Below are positions 40,229-52,500 of a stretch of 64,000 nt of DNA, one piece after another. The stretch spans positions 48,729,620-48,793,619 of the forward strand of contig NC_034411.1 of NCBI RefSeq assembly GCF_002078875.1, written 5' to 3'. The notes beneath the pieces are model-generated. The model searched no databases, was not told the origin of the DNA, and saw only the letters and a list, made by a program, of their open reading frames with translations. Made by a program: the position numbers and the translations under genes. Numbering within the stretch: the first letter of the stretch is position 1; each line of letters opens with the position of its first letter. Source of the stretch: Numida meleagris. Taxonomy: Eukaryota; Chordata; Aves; Galliformes; Numididae.

Positions 40229-40245
40229 AAAAAAAAAAAAAAAAA
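40229..40245. repeat. poly-A tract
   Basis: Seventeen consecutive A about 230 bases after the predicted PPP1R14C polyadenylation site. Confidence 0.9.
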
Positions 40246-40559
40246 GAAGAAGAGAACTCTTGGAAATACTTTCAGATAAGTACCGCTACTTCCTTTTTGC
40301 CTTCCCCCAGAGGTCATATGAGGAGGGCTTACCAGTGGGTGACTCAGTTCTCTACTGAAGGTCTGGCAGTAGGGGATCTTTCAGTAAGAGGCTGAGAGGC
40401 GGTCCACCTTTCTTTCCTTCTGCACCTCTCTTAATTTGCCTCAAGGAGTTTTAGCCTTGAGAAAAGACTTGGCTGTTTTGCCTTGCAGCAAGTCAAGTTT
40501 AAATCTTGTACCTTGATGAAGCTACAGTTCAGCTCTGGTTTCTAATGGAGACTTATAAC

Positions 40560-40575
40560 TTTTTTTTTTTTTTTT
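40560..40575. repeat. poly-T tract
   Basis: Sixteen consecutive T in intergenic sequence. Confidence 0.9.
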
Positions 40576-42525
40576 AATGGCACATGAAGTGATCTCTGGG
40601 AAAATCAGGAGGGGGCTTGTGATTTCTGCTGTTTTTATGTTGCTGTTTTCCACTGTTGCTGTCAATGTTATCAGTGGGATGTCTTCAGAAAGAGGCCCAT
40701 GTAAACGACCTCTCTTATCACAAGGAGACTGTCTCTCCTTGGTCTGCGCTCCTTGCAGAGGATCTGAGGCAGTCACAGCTGCCTACATTTTGCAGGTGAT
40801 ATTTAGAAACAATCCCCAGTCTGAACAGAAAGGTTAGGGTCATTTCTACATCCAGAGATACATTGTATGATTCCAATTATAACTTCAGATATGTCCATTT
40901 TTTTCTTGTATAAAAACTGTGTGTGAAATCATAAGTGTAACGTAATAGCAACTATGCCGGTTATCTCTTTTATCCTACAGCAAAATGCTACTCTGAAAAT
41001 ACTTTTCCCTCATGTTACTCAGCTAAAAATGCCAGTATGTGTCACCTATTTGCATCTTTTGTCTTCTTTTTCTTGCACTGCAATAGTTGTTGAAAATAGC
41101 AGCCTACTTTTTTGAAAGCAGTTGGAGGAGATCAGTAATAGACTTGGAAACAACAAACATTGGGACAGTCCATACTATCTTCTGTCGTGTGTGGACGGGA
41201 CACTTACTTCTGTGAGGAGCTTCCTCTCCTCCAGCTCTACATGTGTTGCTATCTTACAAGTGTCAGTGACCAAAAACTAAGTAACTATTGTTTGCAGCTG
41301 GTATGATTTTCCTGGAGACTTACAGGGTCCCCTTCTCGCTGCTTTTAACTGAACAGAGATGTTCTTGGCCTGTTGTCTGTTGGGGAGAACCAAGCCATTC
41401 ACAAAGATTTCTTTGAGATCTGTGTCTTTATAGTGTGTGGGTGTTCTTGGATCTGGGAAATATTCAAGGAGCATATCAATAGCACTCTGTTGCTGAAAGA
41501 ATGTGAAATTAAATCTTAGCTGAAGCTCTTCACTGCTGTGGCTGGGCCACTTATGTGGGTCAACTATGCACCGAACACTTCCTCTGGGCTTTTAAATGGT
41601 CTAATGAAAGGAACTGAAGTGCCCTGTAATAAATATGTAGGAAAGCTGACGTTTTTTGCTTTGGCATTGAAATGCCTCTCCAATATACAAGGTTCCTGGG
41701 GTATGCCTCGTGGCGTAACTAGCCTTTGCATGTTTTACAGCAGGAGCTGACAGTGTGATGATGTCTTCTAGTTGTCTTAGAAAGAAAGTGCTCATAATCA
41801 TACTCAGTGTGCCTCGTGGTGTGACAGGATGGTGTATTCCTGTAGCACGTAAGAAATAAGATGAGCTGTTCCTCTTCCAACCTTGGATTTTACCCCTTCC
41901 TACAATTGTTCCTATGGTGGATTTTACTCCTAAAGTTTGTGCAGGGACCCTCTGGGGAACACAGGTCGGAGAGGATCTTAACTTTCTCTGTTCTTTGAGA
42001 ATATGACCAAGAAAGGTGGGAGCAAAATATCTGCTTGTCTTGTGCACTTTGATCTCTTGGATGCTGTTAGCCTTTGAAGGGTCTTTAGCCCTTTTCTCTG
42101 GTGATATGTGTGGAAATGGAATTACTTGGCAACTCTAAAATGCATTTGCTGTATTAAGGCAGCCTTAATGTAAACATGCAGCTCCAGGGGGAAAAAAATC
42201 ATGTGGGCCACATGAACGGTGCTCCTGTTGCATGGAAACTGGAAGAGGATACAGGTCTAGTTCTGAATAAAGAGTTGTACTTGAACTCTTGGTGAAGTGC
42301 TATAACAGAAGGCTTAATTGATTCTGCATAAGATTTGCCTTCACCAGCGTCTTCTGCAGATGCTAAGCAGATACTGTATAAATGCATGCAATGATTTATA
42401 AAGGATGTTGAGATTTTGAGAAGGAGTCAGAAAGGAGTAGAAGTACTTGGAAGCCTAGAAAAAAAAATCAGTAAGAAATTTGTCCTGTTTCTTGTTTAGC
42501 TATTAAGAAGACTGACAAGAGTCTT

Positions 42526-43052
42526 GCATCACTCCAAAAGTAATGCATCCTATTTATTTCCATGGGAACTACAACAGGTACAAAGAGTACAATAACACTG
42601 ATAGAGCAGATTCTCAGCTACAAAACACTATTTTTCAACACAGTCACCACCAGTAGCTATGCATTTTCACCAGTGATGAACAAGAGCCTGTATGCGATGC
42701 TTGTAAACATTTGCCCTAGTGGAGGTAACCCACTGTCACTGTCGCCTTTGCTGAAATGCAGCACTCAACCTTCACTGTGCTTGCATCCGCTGTTTGGCTT
42801 CCATAAACATTCAGCGAGCATCAGTGAATGTCAGTAGGTGCCATTTTTTATGCACAGGAGAATTCAACAACACACCTTTGCTTCATCTGCACTTCCATGT
42901 CAGGCACTGTTCTGTCAGACTGCCCCTCTGCTGCCATCTGTCACACGGTAACTACATGGAATGGAATGCTGGTGGGAAGATTCAAACCAACATTTGCCTC
43001 TGATGTTGCGGGCCAACATAATAAAATAGGAGGCATTACTTTCAGAGCAGCC
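42526..43052 (-). mobile_element. Galluhop-type mariner transposon, internally deleted
   Basis: Inverted ends are clear. The left end reads ctccaaaagtaatgcatcct and the right end is the reverse complement of gctctgaaagtaatgcctcct. The body follows the chicken Galluhop (Mariner1_GG) sequence as I remember it, for example ctcagctacaaaacacta and gcattttcaccagtgatg. The transposase remnant is on the minus strand, where MEVQMKQRCV is readable near 42870-42895, close to the start of the mariner transposase helix-turn-helix region. About 530 bp remain where an intact mariner is about 1.3 kb, and in-frame stops are present, so it cannot encode transposase. TA target duplications are not obvious. The open frames at 42562-43139 run through this repeat and are not genes. 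Confidence 0.92.
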
Positions 43053-46000
43053 TTTGTATTTGAGTTTGGGGAGAAAATGAGGTATATATTGTCATTTGTT
43101 GGAGAAAAGCATGCAGAGAAGGAAGGCCTGGAAGATTAGGGAAGGGAACTTTGGGAGTAGAAGGAGATGGACTGCTTTGGTAGTGAGAGTGAGGAGCACT
43201 GAGCCTGCTACTGAGTGGATTAATGGGATCACCACTTGTTGGCATCCTCAAGTTGAAATTGGATACTTTTATAAGCAAGTTCTTCAGCTCAATCAAGATG
43301 ATCAAAGGCCTTAAAGCTCTAGACATTTGCTTCAGTATTTTCTGGAATTGTGTTACTGTTCTTTCCTTTTTTTTTTGATGGTAAGAAAATAGGTGCAGGT
43401 GTAATTAATGCTGCCATAAAAAGTTAGAGACAAATTGAAACAAAGAAAATGTGCTTAGAAAGCACCTAGTGCTGCAGAATTTGTTCTTGTCACTGGAGAG
43501 CTTTACCATCAGTGTAAGTACAGAGTGTTTCTGAAGTTCTGATGTTGCTAGTTATAATAATCTTACTTAGTGTTGATGGGATTTTTTTCTGCTTAATCTC
43601 TTTGTTGGAAGTAGTGATCAAATTTGCTGAGCTATTAGCTTATGCTTCTTACAGGCTTTTCTGTCTTCCAACAAAAGTTGAAAATAACTCTTGAAAATGA
43701 AAGAAATCAAGCTTTTAAAAAAATGTATTTAATACTGAAAGTAACTTTGGAGGTGCAGATAACAGATTTTGTTTGGTAGTACCTGGAAAACTCTGTGAGT
43801 GGAGGGTGATGGTGTACTGCCTCAGCAATGGAGATGCAAAAGATCCCACATCTGGTTTGACTGCCACACTAAACAAGAAGTGGAGTTGGACCCAGCCTAT
43901 ACTAGAATGGGCCCTCAAGCAGTTTCTTGCCTTGTTCTTGCAACTAATGATCTTCTCTTGGGTCCCACCAGCCTTAAATCCAAGCCTGCCAAAACAGTAG
44001 TTACTAGATCAGTTTTGGCATACGTTGCCTCCAGCACTGTCCTGATGCATTTCTTTATAACCTGCATCAATAATCCCTATTCCTTTAAGTTTAGTAGTCT
44101 TTTTCTCCTAAGGACCTTTTACTATTCAGTGGAAATGGAAAATGTGTTATTTGAAGCTATTTCTGCCATGGAGGCTGTGCTGCCTGTGCCAATCAGTCTG
44201 AAAGCCTTGAAAGGCTGCTGTAAGTTCAAGAGTCTTCTGAATTACGGTCCCATGCTGATGAAACATATTCACTTTCACCCTTATTGCTTTATGTCGCTTT
44301 CACAAGCAAGTCTTCAGTGTGTAAATGCAACTCAGACACATACAGTAAGGAGAGAACAAAGCTCCTGGAGCTGTTTGAGTGATTTCTCATACATTTCTGG
44401 GGAAAAAGAAGATAATTGAGGCTCGTAGATTTTTCTTCCCCTAATATCTGGAAGACAGTTTAGTAGCAGCTGCGTGAGGCCACAGAAATGGTCTTGTTTT
44501 GAAACCTGAGGGTGTAGCACAATGTAAAAACCAAAAATCAAGAAACAAAAAAGACAGGAAATAACTGGTGGCAGGTGCACAAACTTGCCAAGTGTAGACC
44601 ATCTTTGTGCCCTTTGGAGAAAAGCTGTTCATGCCTCCTGAGCTTAACACTTTGAAAGAAGATGAATGTCCTCCCACCAGACTCCATTGAGCTTAGTCCC
44701 AGGTCCAGACAGCAGCTCAGCAGATGGGTGAGTGCAAGTGCTTTGGGAGTAATGCAGATAGAGGTACATTTGTGTAATCAAATCCTAGCTAATCTGCTCA
44801 ACCCTGAATGCAATGCTTGGGCTGCTAATAAGGCTGTGTGTCAGGCAGAGCACTGGAAGGCTGCCTCACCCTTTTCCACACTGCAGTGGCTGTGATATGT
44901 GTAGTCTCTGCTGTCCCAACCACTAAGGAACATTACAGCTTATCAGCCTTGATATTAGAAACAAAAATAGATCCTTCATCTGCGAGGGACAAGAGTTTGT
45001 TGCCAGCCCAAGTATAACAATAAACAACTCAGGTGCTCTGATACAGGAACCTAAAAATCATGTCTCTTGATACAGATTTAGCTGTACCTATGCTATTATC
45101 AACTGACAGCTTCTGGATTTTGAGAGGAAATGAAGCTGTTTAATGTTCTTTCGTATAGACCTGTTTAATTCTTGCCTCCTACGCTCCAGATGTCCTTTTA
45201 ATACAGCTTTCTCAGTCATCAGAAAGGTTTTAACATATTTCTTTGGAAAGTTTTTTCTGGTGCTGGGTTAGACTTAAAACAAGCATCAGATGATCGTATG
45301 CTGGGAGAAGGTTATGCAAACTATAACTTATTGGTAAGAGTCTCCTCTTTATACTTATCAAACATGTTTCTGTTTCCATATCAACAATGTACCTCAGTAG
45401 TGCATGTTGTATAATGTTAAATCCTTGGAATTTTAATGGTCTACCTCAAATGCCTGCTCTCTTTTTTGTTCTCCCATGTGCCTTGGTCAAGAGCTACCAC
45501 TTAGCATATTGTATTGATTATTTCTTTGTCTATGAAGCTGTACATTGAGCTCAGCACTTTATCACTCTGAGGCTAAATTTTCTATCCTTGTCACAAGGAC
45601 AAAGTGTTTAAACATGTGTCAGCTCTTGAAAAATAAGCAAGAGTTTTAATGCCAGGGTTGAGTGAAGTGATAATTGTTTATCTTTTCCCCTCTGGTTACC
45701 TCCCTAATCTGAAAATCTGGGTGTTTTCTGAAATTAGTATGACTTTTTCAGCCTGATTATGTTAGGTGCTTCCTATTTCTTTTAGTACTTCATTTCTTAT
45801 AGCTTTTATTTTTGGCTACAGTTGGTTCTGATCCAAATGTTTCCCCTCCCTCAGAATGCTTTCTGTTGTTATCATGCCTTTTGCAACAGAAATTCAAGTG
45901 TTTCAAAATTCTATCATCACCTCTGCAGCAACAGATAACTCCAGAGGGACTCAAGAGAGTTCAAATAAACCAGACAATTCTACACTATTTCTGTGTTTTC

Positions 46001-49000
46001 TTTGTTAAAGGAAGCTAGGCTATCATGCCCAGCCCCAGCCATGAGTTTCATATCTTTTCTGCAAAACCAAAATCTTCTTTAGGAGTATGGGTTTATTTTT
46101 TTAGGCAGGAAGGATCTGAAAGGCAGTATTTAAAACTGTGGGTTGGTTCAAAATCTCAGATCAGGCTTGTGTATGAGGCTGGCTTTTAGAAAAAATAATA
46201 TTTAGAGGGGGACAATCCAGAGCCTTTCTATCCAACCACTGACACTTGCTTATTAGAGATTGAAGAGCAGCTGTCAATTAGGCATCGGAGCTGGGAGCCC
46301 AGATCAAGTAGCAGGTACAGCACAGGAATATGCTCAACTTCCATTTCTTGGAAAGTTAATTCCCTATTGTAACCTTGCTCATCTCAAATGCTCAAAAATC
46401 ATGTGTTAAGTAAGTCAGGCACTTTGAGACTACTGAGTTTTTTATGATGTTTATTGGTTTGTGTCATTGTCTCTTGAGATACTTTCTTAGGGGCCACTTG
46501 TAAATCTTTTCCTCTGCTGATGAAGGCCTGAAGCTTCCTTTTAAATGAGGACTAAGACTTTCCTGTCTCCAGCAATTTCAGGAACAGGAATCCTAGGAAG
46601 GATGTTGTGCTTGTGATAAAAACATTCAGGTCAGGAGCAATCAGGAAAGCACGTCTGTAGTTAATGGTGCCCTTCTTGGTGCAACCCATATATCCCATGG
46701 AAGTTCCCCTTGAACTGGTAGGACTCACTCTGTGTCTGCTTGAGCACAGAAACCCATGAGGTAGGCAGGCTAGATAATATGCTGGCATCAGATGGGTTTA
46801 ATGTTGATGTAGTTTACCTTCTATCTGGTTAAAAGCAAGCTACTTGCTTAATTCACTAGATAATATCTGTTGTTTAAGTTTGGTTAGTAATCAGTGACTT
46901 TCATATTTCACTTCTGTGCTTTGCTGCACTCTGTCGGGAGTTTGGTGGACAAAATGTTTCTTGGGTGGACACTGGAAACAAGCAGCTCAGCTTTTTATAT
47001 AAATTATTGAAGACAGAAGCAACCTGGTTTGAACGTGTTTAGATCGAAAGTGGGTTGCAGTGGAGCCTAGCTAATGCCCAAACCAATTATACTTCCAAAT
47101 TTTGCCCTCAAGGGACAGGAAAAAGCTGACAAATGCTGGACTGTCTGCAGCCTGAGTTCTTCTCATTTTTAAAAGAGTCACTGCGAGCAAACAACTCTCA
47201 TAAATTAGTGTAGCTGACACTCAAAAGTTGGGTAGGAGATTTCAGAGCCACAAAAAGGCATTTGGGAGATGGATCCACACATCTGTAGGCCAGGGAAGCA
47301 AACTGAGATAACAGTGCTTCACGGTAGCTTTTTTCTGTAAGTGGCAGGTGGGTGCATAGTTCAGTTACTTATATGTTTTTCCACGCATGCGTGCTTTTCC
47401 TTTTAGTCATGCAAAATCCTTCTCTCTCTTTGTGCTTTATGGAATGCCACAATTGGACAAGAAGGATAATCACAATTGTTCATAGTTTGCCTGGGTCTGT
47501 ATGCTGCAGAGGGATGACATGGGCAACCAGTTGTTGCTTCCTGTTCAGAGCTTTGGTTGTGGGTTATCTTACAGAACATTTGTGTGACTGCCCGTGGGAG
47601 TGGTTCAAAATGAGCCTCGCATATTGCCTGCAGCACTGCCAGTGGCTTTCATGGTCCCAAATCCAGACATGATGGTGCTTCTTGGCGGGCTGTGCCTCTG
47701 TTGCTTGGTCAACAGCCATGTCAGGAGACAAGGCCCAGTGCTGCCCCTCCTGCTCAGGAAGTCATCACAGTGAAAGGAATGAGGGCTTTGTGTGCTGCAC
47801 AGGCTGTTGCCTGGAGAAAACTGTGAGCATTACCCCTCACGCACTCTCCTGCATCCAATATTAGGTCATGTTGTCTAAACAGATTGTGGTGATTTTCTCT
47901 GGAGAGGAAAAGAGAAGCCTTGAGCTCAACCCTCAGCGTCCTTCACAGCTCAGGCAGCAAGGCTCATCAGGACAGTAGTTTCCTGAACATGATGCTGCAA
48001 GTATCTAACAGTAGGTCAACATTCTTTGTCCCTTTTTCCATTTTCCTAAAGGAGTGGCATTGGTCCTTTCAGCAGCTGCCATTTCAAACACATCCAGGAG
48101 GAGACTGCAGGAAGCTGGCAGTTTCTGGCAGAGAGAAAGCAGAGCTGGAGGGAGCCTGCTGCTGGGTCATTGGCTTTCCAACACCTCCTGCTGGGCTGGG
48201 CCAACCTCCTGGCAGCAGGTCCCAACTGAGCTGCGTGTGTCCTAGCAGGGACAGCGGGCTGACCCCTTCTGATTCTGAGGATGCTCAAGGTGTGCACCTG
48301 GGTGGCTGCTGAGGTGCCATGCTAGTGCCTCTGCTGCTCTCTTCCTCTCCTCCGTCACCTCTTAGTTGTTCACAGACATATGTCATAAATAGCATGATAA
48401 TGTTCTTAAAATACCTTTGAAAAAATGAAAATTGATGTGAACTGTATAGTGGGAGACCACCAGTTAGGGACAGCTAAGGCAGGTGTTGCAAATGGGAACC
48501 CTGCTGAGGAGCCACTGTTGTTTGGGTAAAGTTCAAAGGCTTAGACAAGATTAAAGTATTGATGATTAATAATGGGAAAATAATCTTTATCCCTCCAGAG
48601 AATTAGAAGTAGCACAGAGAAATGCTATATGAGCAAATGCAAGCTGCCTGCAGTCCAAATAGTGCAGCCTAACTAAGGGTGTCCTCTTACTAACGCTACG
48701 GACCACTTGTTCTGCTGCGCACTCATTAAGGTCAATGATAAGGTGCTCATCACTGACTACTCATTTGAAGGGCTTTGATTGCTTGGTGTTCCTGCATGGA
48801 CAATTTAAAAAGACCTTAATTTCAAAAGGAAATAATGTAACTCTATCTTCACAATGTTACTCATCTGGAGCACAATGAGGGTGAGATTCTCAAACTCACT
48901 GCCCGTTGATAATGACATCATGAATGAACAGTTAGGATCTGTTTTGGCAGTGGCTATGACGGCCAAGTGCCATAGCAGTAAATAAATACTAATAATTGAA

Positions 49001-50203
49001 AAAGACAGGCTTCATAGTTACGTAAACTGCTGTTTTCTGGAGGGACAATGTTAACATGTGATTTCTATAGCAGGCTTTATAACAGGGCTGTCACCAGTGT
49101 TCCGTAGATGTTGACTTTCTGTGTGAGTGGGTCATAACACATGTAAAAGAAATAGGAAATGAGGTGTGAGTGCTATGACGGGTTTCTTGGCTCTGCTGGG
49201 GAGTGCAGAGCACTGCAGGGTGTCCTGACCCAGACAGGAGGAAGGAGATGCCTGAGTGTGTGCTCCTCTGCAAGGTTTCCAGCCCAGTGGGCAGCCTGAC
49301 AGGAGCTGGGTGATTCAAATGCACAGTGCAAATGCTGCAGCTGCTCTGGGAAGGAAGTAGCATGTGCAGCGTTTCTTAGGTGCTTATTCTGGTTTTAGCC
49401 TCATTTATTGCACTTTTTAAAAGCTGGATACATCAGAATGCTTTGGCATGTCCTTTCAGATGTTGCCATCCTATGCTGGACCAAGGCTTGGTCCAGCTTG
49501 GGAGCAAGGCCAGGCAAAACCCTCCTGCACATGGGCTTGGCTGGAAGGAAGGAAATCATGGCTGGCAGAGGGATCACGCCAGCTCCACACACTGAGCTTT
49601 CAGCTTGCTGTTAAGATTTCAGGTTCAGGCGTGGCCTTGAAGATCCCCTTCAGTGCCTCATGCTGCTCTTGGCAATACCCAGGGCTGACATTGTGCTGAG
49701 GGTGCTGCCAGGATAAGTGAGATGAGACAGGAGAGCACCACAATGGCACCCAGCTGTCTTGTGCTGCGGGCAGCAAATGGGCCACATATCTTCCTCAGCC
49801 TCAAAACAGTGCCAGTGTTTCAACATGGAGAACAAAACCAGCCCTGAGGTCTGGTGCACAGAGGGAGGAAAGGTTATTTTTAACAGTATGGGAAGGGCTG
49901 TACTTACAAGGCTAATGCTACCTACAGTACATGCCTTACATTTTGCTTGGCAGAAGCAGAGCTCTCTCGGGTTACGGAGCTGGAGGGGAATAGCAAGCGG
50001 GTGTGCTAATAATTGCCATGTTACTATTTTTAAAATTCTGCCTGCATTGTTTGTATCATTGTTACCCAGCAGTGCATCCCCAGGCCAGGTTACTTGAGGC
50101 AATGCTGGGTTTCCACTTAGGAGTCTGTATTATTTTTCTGTATTTTGCTTGCTTCCAACCCCCCCTTCTTTTCTTGTGTCTGAGTACAAGTATGCTTTTG
50201 TAC

Positions 50204-50226
50204 TTAAAATAATAATAATAAATAAT
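50204..50226. repeat. (AAT)n microsatellite
   Basis: About seven AAT units with one interruption. Confidence 0.85.
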
Positions 50227-51207
50227 CCTATAGGCAGGAAACTTATTTTGGCAAAGCTTTTGTTGTCTGGCTCAGATATTCAGTGTCCTTCTTGCAAAGG
50301 CACTAGGCACCCTCCTGAGAGTGGAACTCTCAGCTGTGGGTGCACAAAATGTCTTCCATGGCTCTCAGCCTGATGGCTTGATGCCTTCCTCATCTGCTTC
50401 CATGTGCCAGCCCCACTGGGCACACGCAAACAGGCTGGCAGGTGAGGTAAGTTCGGGCACTTTGCTCCCCTTTGTAAGCCTGCTCTGATCCCCCGTAGGC
50501 ATTTGCTCTCTCCTGCTTTTGTCTCCTGTGTGAGGGCCTTTGTGATGCACACCAGCAAATGTGGATATGCCTGTGCAAGGGGAGCTGCTGAAGAAGCAAA
50601 TATAGCCATTACTTGCAGTAAAAGCTGAAACATTGGTGAGAATTCCTCTAAATGAGAGGGAATTTCATCAGGCCTGGCCCTCGATAAGTCATGGCTGGTG
50701 CAGAGGTGGCATGACCCCTTGGCTGTTGCTGGGCCACTGTGGTGAGGAGCAGGCCACCCTCTGTGCGGAGCAAAAGTGGTGGGGGGAGTGGGGCAGCCCA
50801 TTGTCTGTACTGTGGGTGCTCATCTGATGGATGTCTGGAGAGGCAGGAAGTGCAAGAGGAATAGATACGGGAGGAGGAGGAGGCCTGTCCTCATGCCCGG
50901 TACTGCCTCAGGAGTCCATTGCTATCACCTCCATGTGCCTGTGCAGAGATGGGATAGCAAGGTTAAACAGTACATCGCTATAGGCTTCATTTTTATTCCA
51001 GGGTTTTTAAATTATTAATGCACAGCACAGCAGTGACCACACTTGCTGTTAGGCAGTACCTTGCAAACCCATTTAAAATGTTTAGTATTTACTAGCAGAG
51101 CAAAGCAAACAAACAAGGGTAACTAAAAGGTTGAGGATGCACTTAATTTTTAAACAGTTAAAAACAAATCAGTGATCTACACCATGGCAGGAGCCCATCT
51201 GGCTGCA

Positions 51208-51245
51208 CTGGGCACTGTGCAGGGCTCTGGGCACTGTGCAGGGCT
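51208..51245. repeat. 19-bp perfect tandem duplication
   Basis: The unit ctgggcactgtgcagggct occurs twice head-to-tail without a mismatch. It lies in the G+C-richer intergenic block. Confidence 0.95.
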
Positions 51246-52324
51246 CGAGGCCAGCTCCTGCCTGGTGCTGCTGGATGGCAGTCCTGCAGGTTCAGCAGTA
51301 CTGGGGGCAGCCTGGGGCTGCCAACTCTGCCAGCCACCGTGGAGCTGGGCACTTCCGCCCTTCTTCCTTTCTAGATATGCATGCACTGTGGGCAAATCTC
51401 GCTGTGGGATGTCCTTGTAGGCTGGAGCCAGCTCTCTGCCACCTTCGCTCCATTGTCCCTTCTGTGTGGGTGTATGCTGCCAAAGAGAGCAGGCAGCAAA
51501 CGTGCTTCCCCCATGGCGAAGAAAGCTGAAAACATCCCCAGAACTGGAACAAGATGGGTGTCCACCCACTGGAGCAAGAGGTGGGCCCAGCCAGAAGAAG
51601 GGTGTCAGAGAAGAGAAATGAGGATGATCACTGTCTACCTGTGAGAGGGAGAAGCAAGGGAGAAGTATGTACATGAGGGAGAGAAGAAGAAGGATGAAGG
51701 AGCCTGGGAGACAGGGAGCAGCTTAAGGTCAGGGGAGAAAAAGTGGAACAGAATACAGGCAAGTGATATTAGATGTAATTGAAGTCCAAATAGAAAACTC
51801 AGCAGGAGCTGGAGAGCATAAAATGAGGTGTGACTAGGGGGAAAAGAATATTAAAACCATGGAAATAAAGTAAAAATGGCTAAGGCTGCATATTAGGAAG
51901 AATGGAAGGTAATACATTAAACAGAGAAAGTTTTTATTTATTTACTAAGATACATCAATGCCATATTTATTTGAGTAACACTAATGCATGTTAGGGTTGC
52001 TTAAAAGAATTGCATGGCTCTGACCAGAGCATAGTGAGTGGCTGTAATATGTGACAATAAATAATTATAGGTGGGAAGGGTAGAGTTACCAGTGATTAAA
52101 ATTTCCTGACCCTGCTCATTATAAGATGCTGGTTTCAGTTACTTGTAGCTGAGAACCTATGATGGGCTGTAATTTTCCATACCAGCTGTCTGGCTCAGGC
52201 TGACTCTTTGACAAACAGCATTTCAAGAAGACTGGGACAAGGCCGGGAGCTTGCAGGAGATGGAAGCAGGAACAGACAATAGAAGAGGAGCATAAAGGCA
52301 TTACTTTTGTGCTTAAGGACAAAA

Positions 52325-52500
52325 TTTGGAAGATGAAAGCCCAGCTGGAGTGAAGACCTGGGGCAGACTTTAAGGGTGGCAAGAAGGAATCCTGCAGATA
52401 GGCTGCTGGAAGAAATTCAGGGTAAATATGGGTCAGCTGAAAGGTGTGGGAGACCACCTAGCCACAGCTGACACAGAAAAGGCTGAGGTGCTCTAATACT
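52325..52500 (+). mobile_element. CR1 LINE fragment, endonuclease-RT linker region
   Basis: Blocks match the sense strand of the CR1 second open reading frame between the endonuclease and reverse-transcriptase domains: aaagcccagctggagt, aaatatgggtcagctgaa and gacacagaaaaggctgaggt (consensus blocks of the type GGACACAGAAAAGGCTGAGGT). Small deletions break the frame. It is an old 5'-region CR1 piece, unlike the 3'-end pieces elsewhere in the window. Confidence 0.65.

Larger units (their letters stand above)
40000..42525. other. intergenic stretch after PPP1R14C
   Basis: No exon or repeat element is recognised apart from an A-run (40229-40245) and a T-run (40560-40575). The 148-codon minus-strand frame at 41601-42047 has no recognisable domain, and no supporting splice or promoter signal was seen. 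Confidence 0.6.
43053..52324. other. intergenic stretch without recognisable gene
   Basis: Nothing recognisable as an exon, RNA gene or dated repeat was found over about 9.3 kb, apart from a short (AAT)n run at 50204-50226 and a 19-bp tandem duplication at 51208-51245. The block 47400-51700 is somewhat richer in G+C and poor in stop codons, giving overlapping frames of up to 173 codons on both strands. The longest frame of the whole window (206 codons, 43799-44419, + strand) also falls here and shows no domain I recognise. Confidence 0.55.

Noticed and set aside
42562..43139. Three overlapping + strand frames
   Set aside because: They run through the Galluhop mariner copy, antisense to its transposase remnant, and have no coding meaning.
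43799..44419. Longest open frame in the window (206 codons, + strand)
   Set aside because: No domain, signal peptide or family motif recognised, no nearby promoter or splice context, and another long frame overlaps it. A chance frame of this size is plausible in 64 kb.
50280..50801. 173-codon frame on the - strand
   Set aside because: It is proline/histidine-rich with overlapping frames on both strands in a G+C-richer block. Compositional effect is the simplest explanation.
51177..51674. 165-codon frame on the - strand
   Set aside because: Same block, with five overlapping frames in the same interval, and its sequence includes the 19-bp tandem duplication. No domain recognised.
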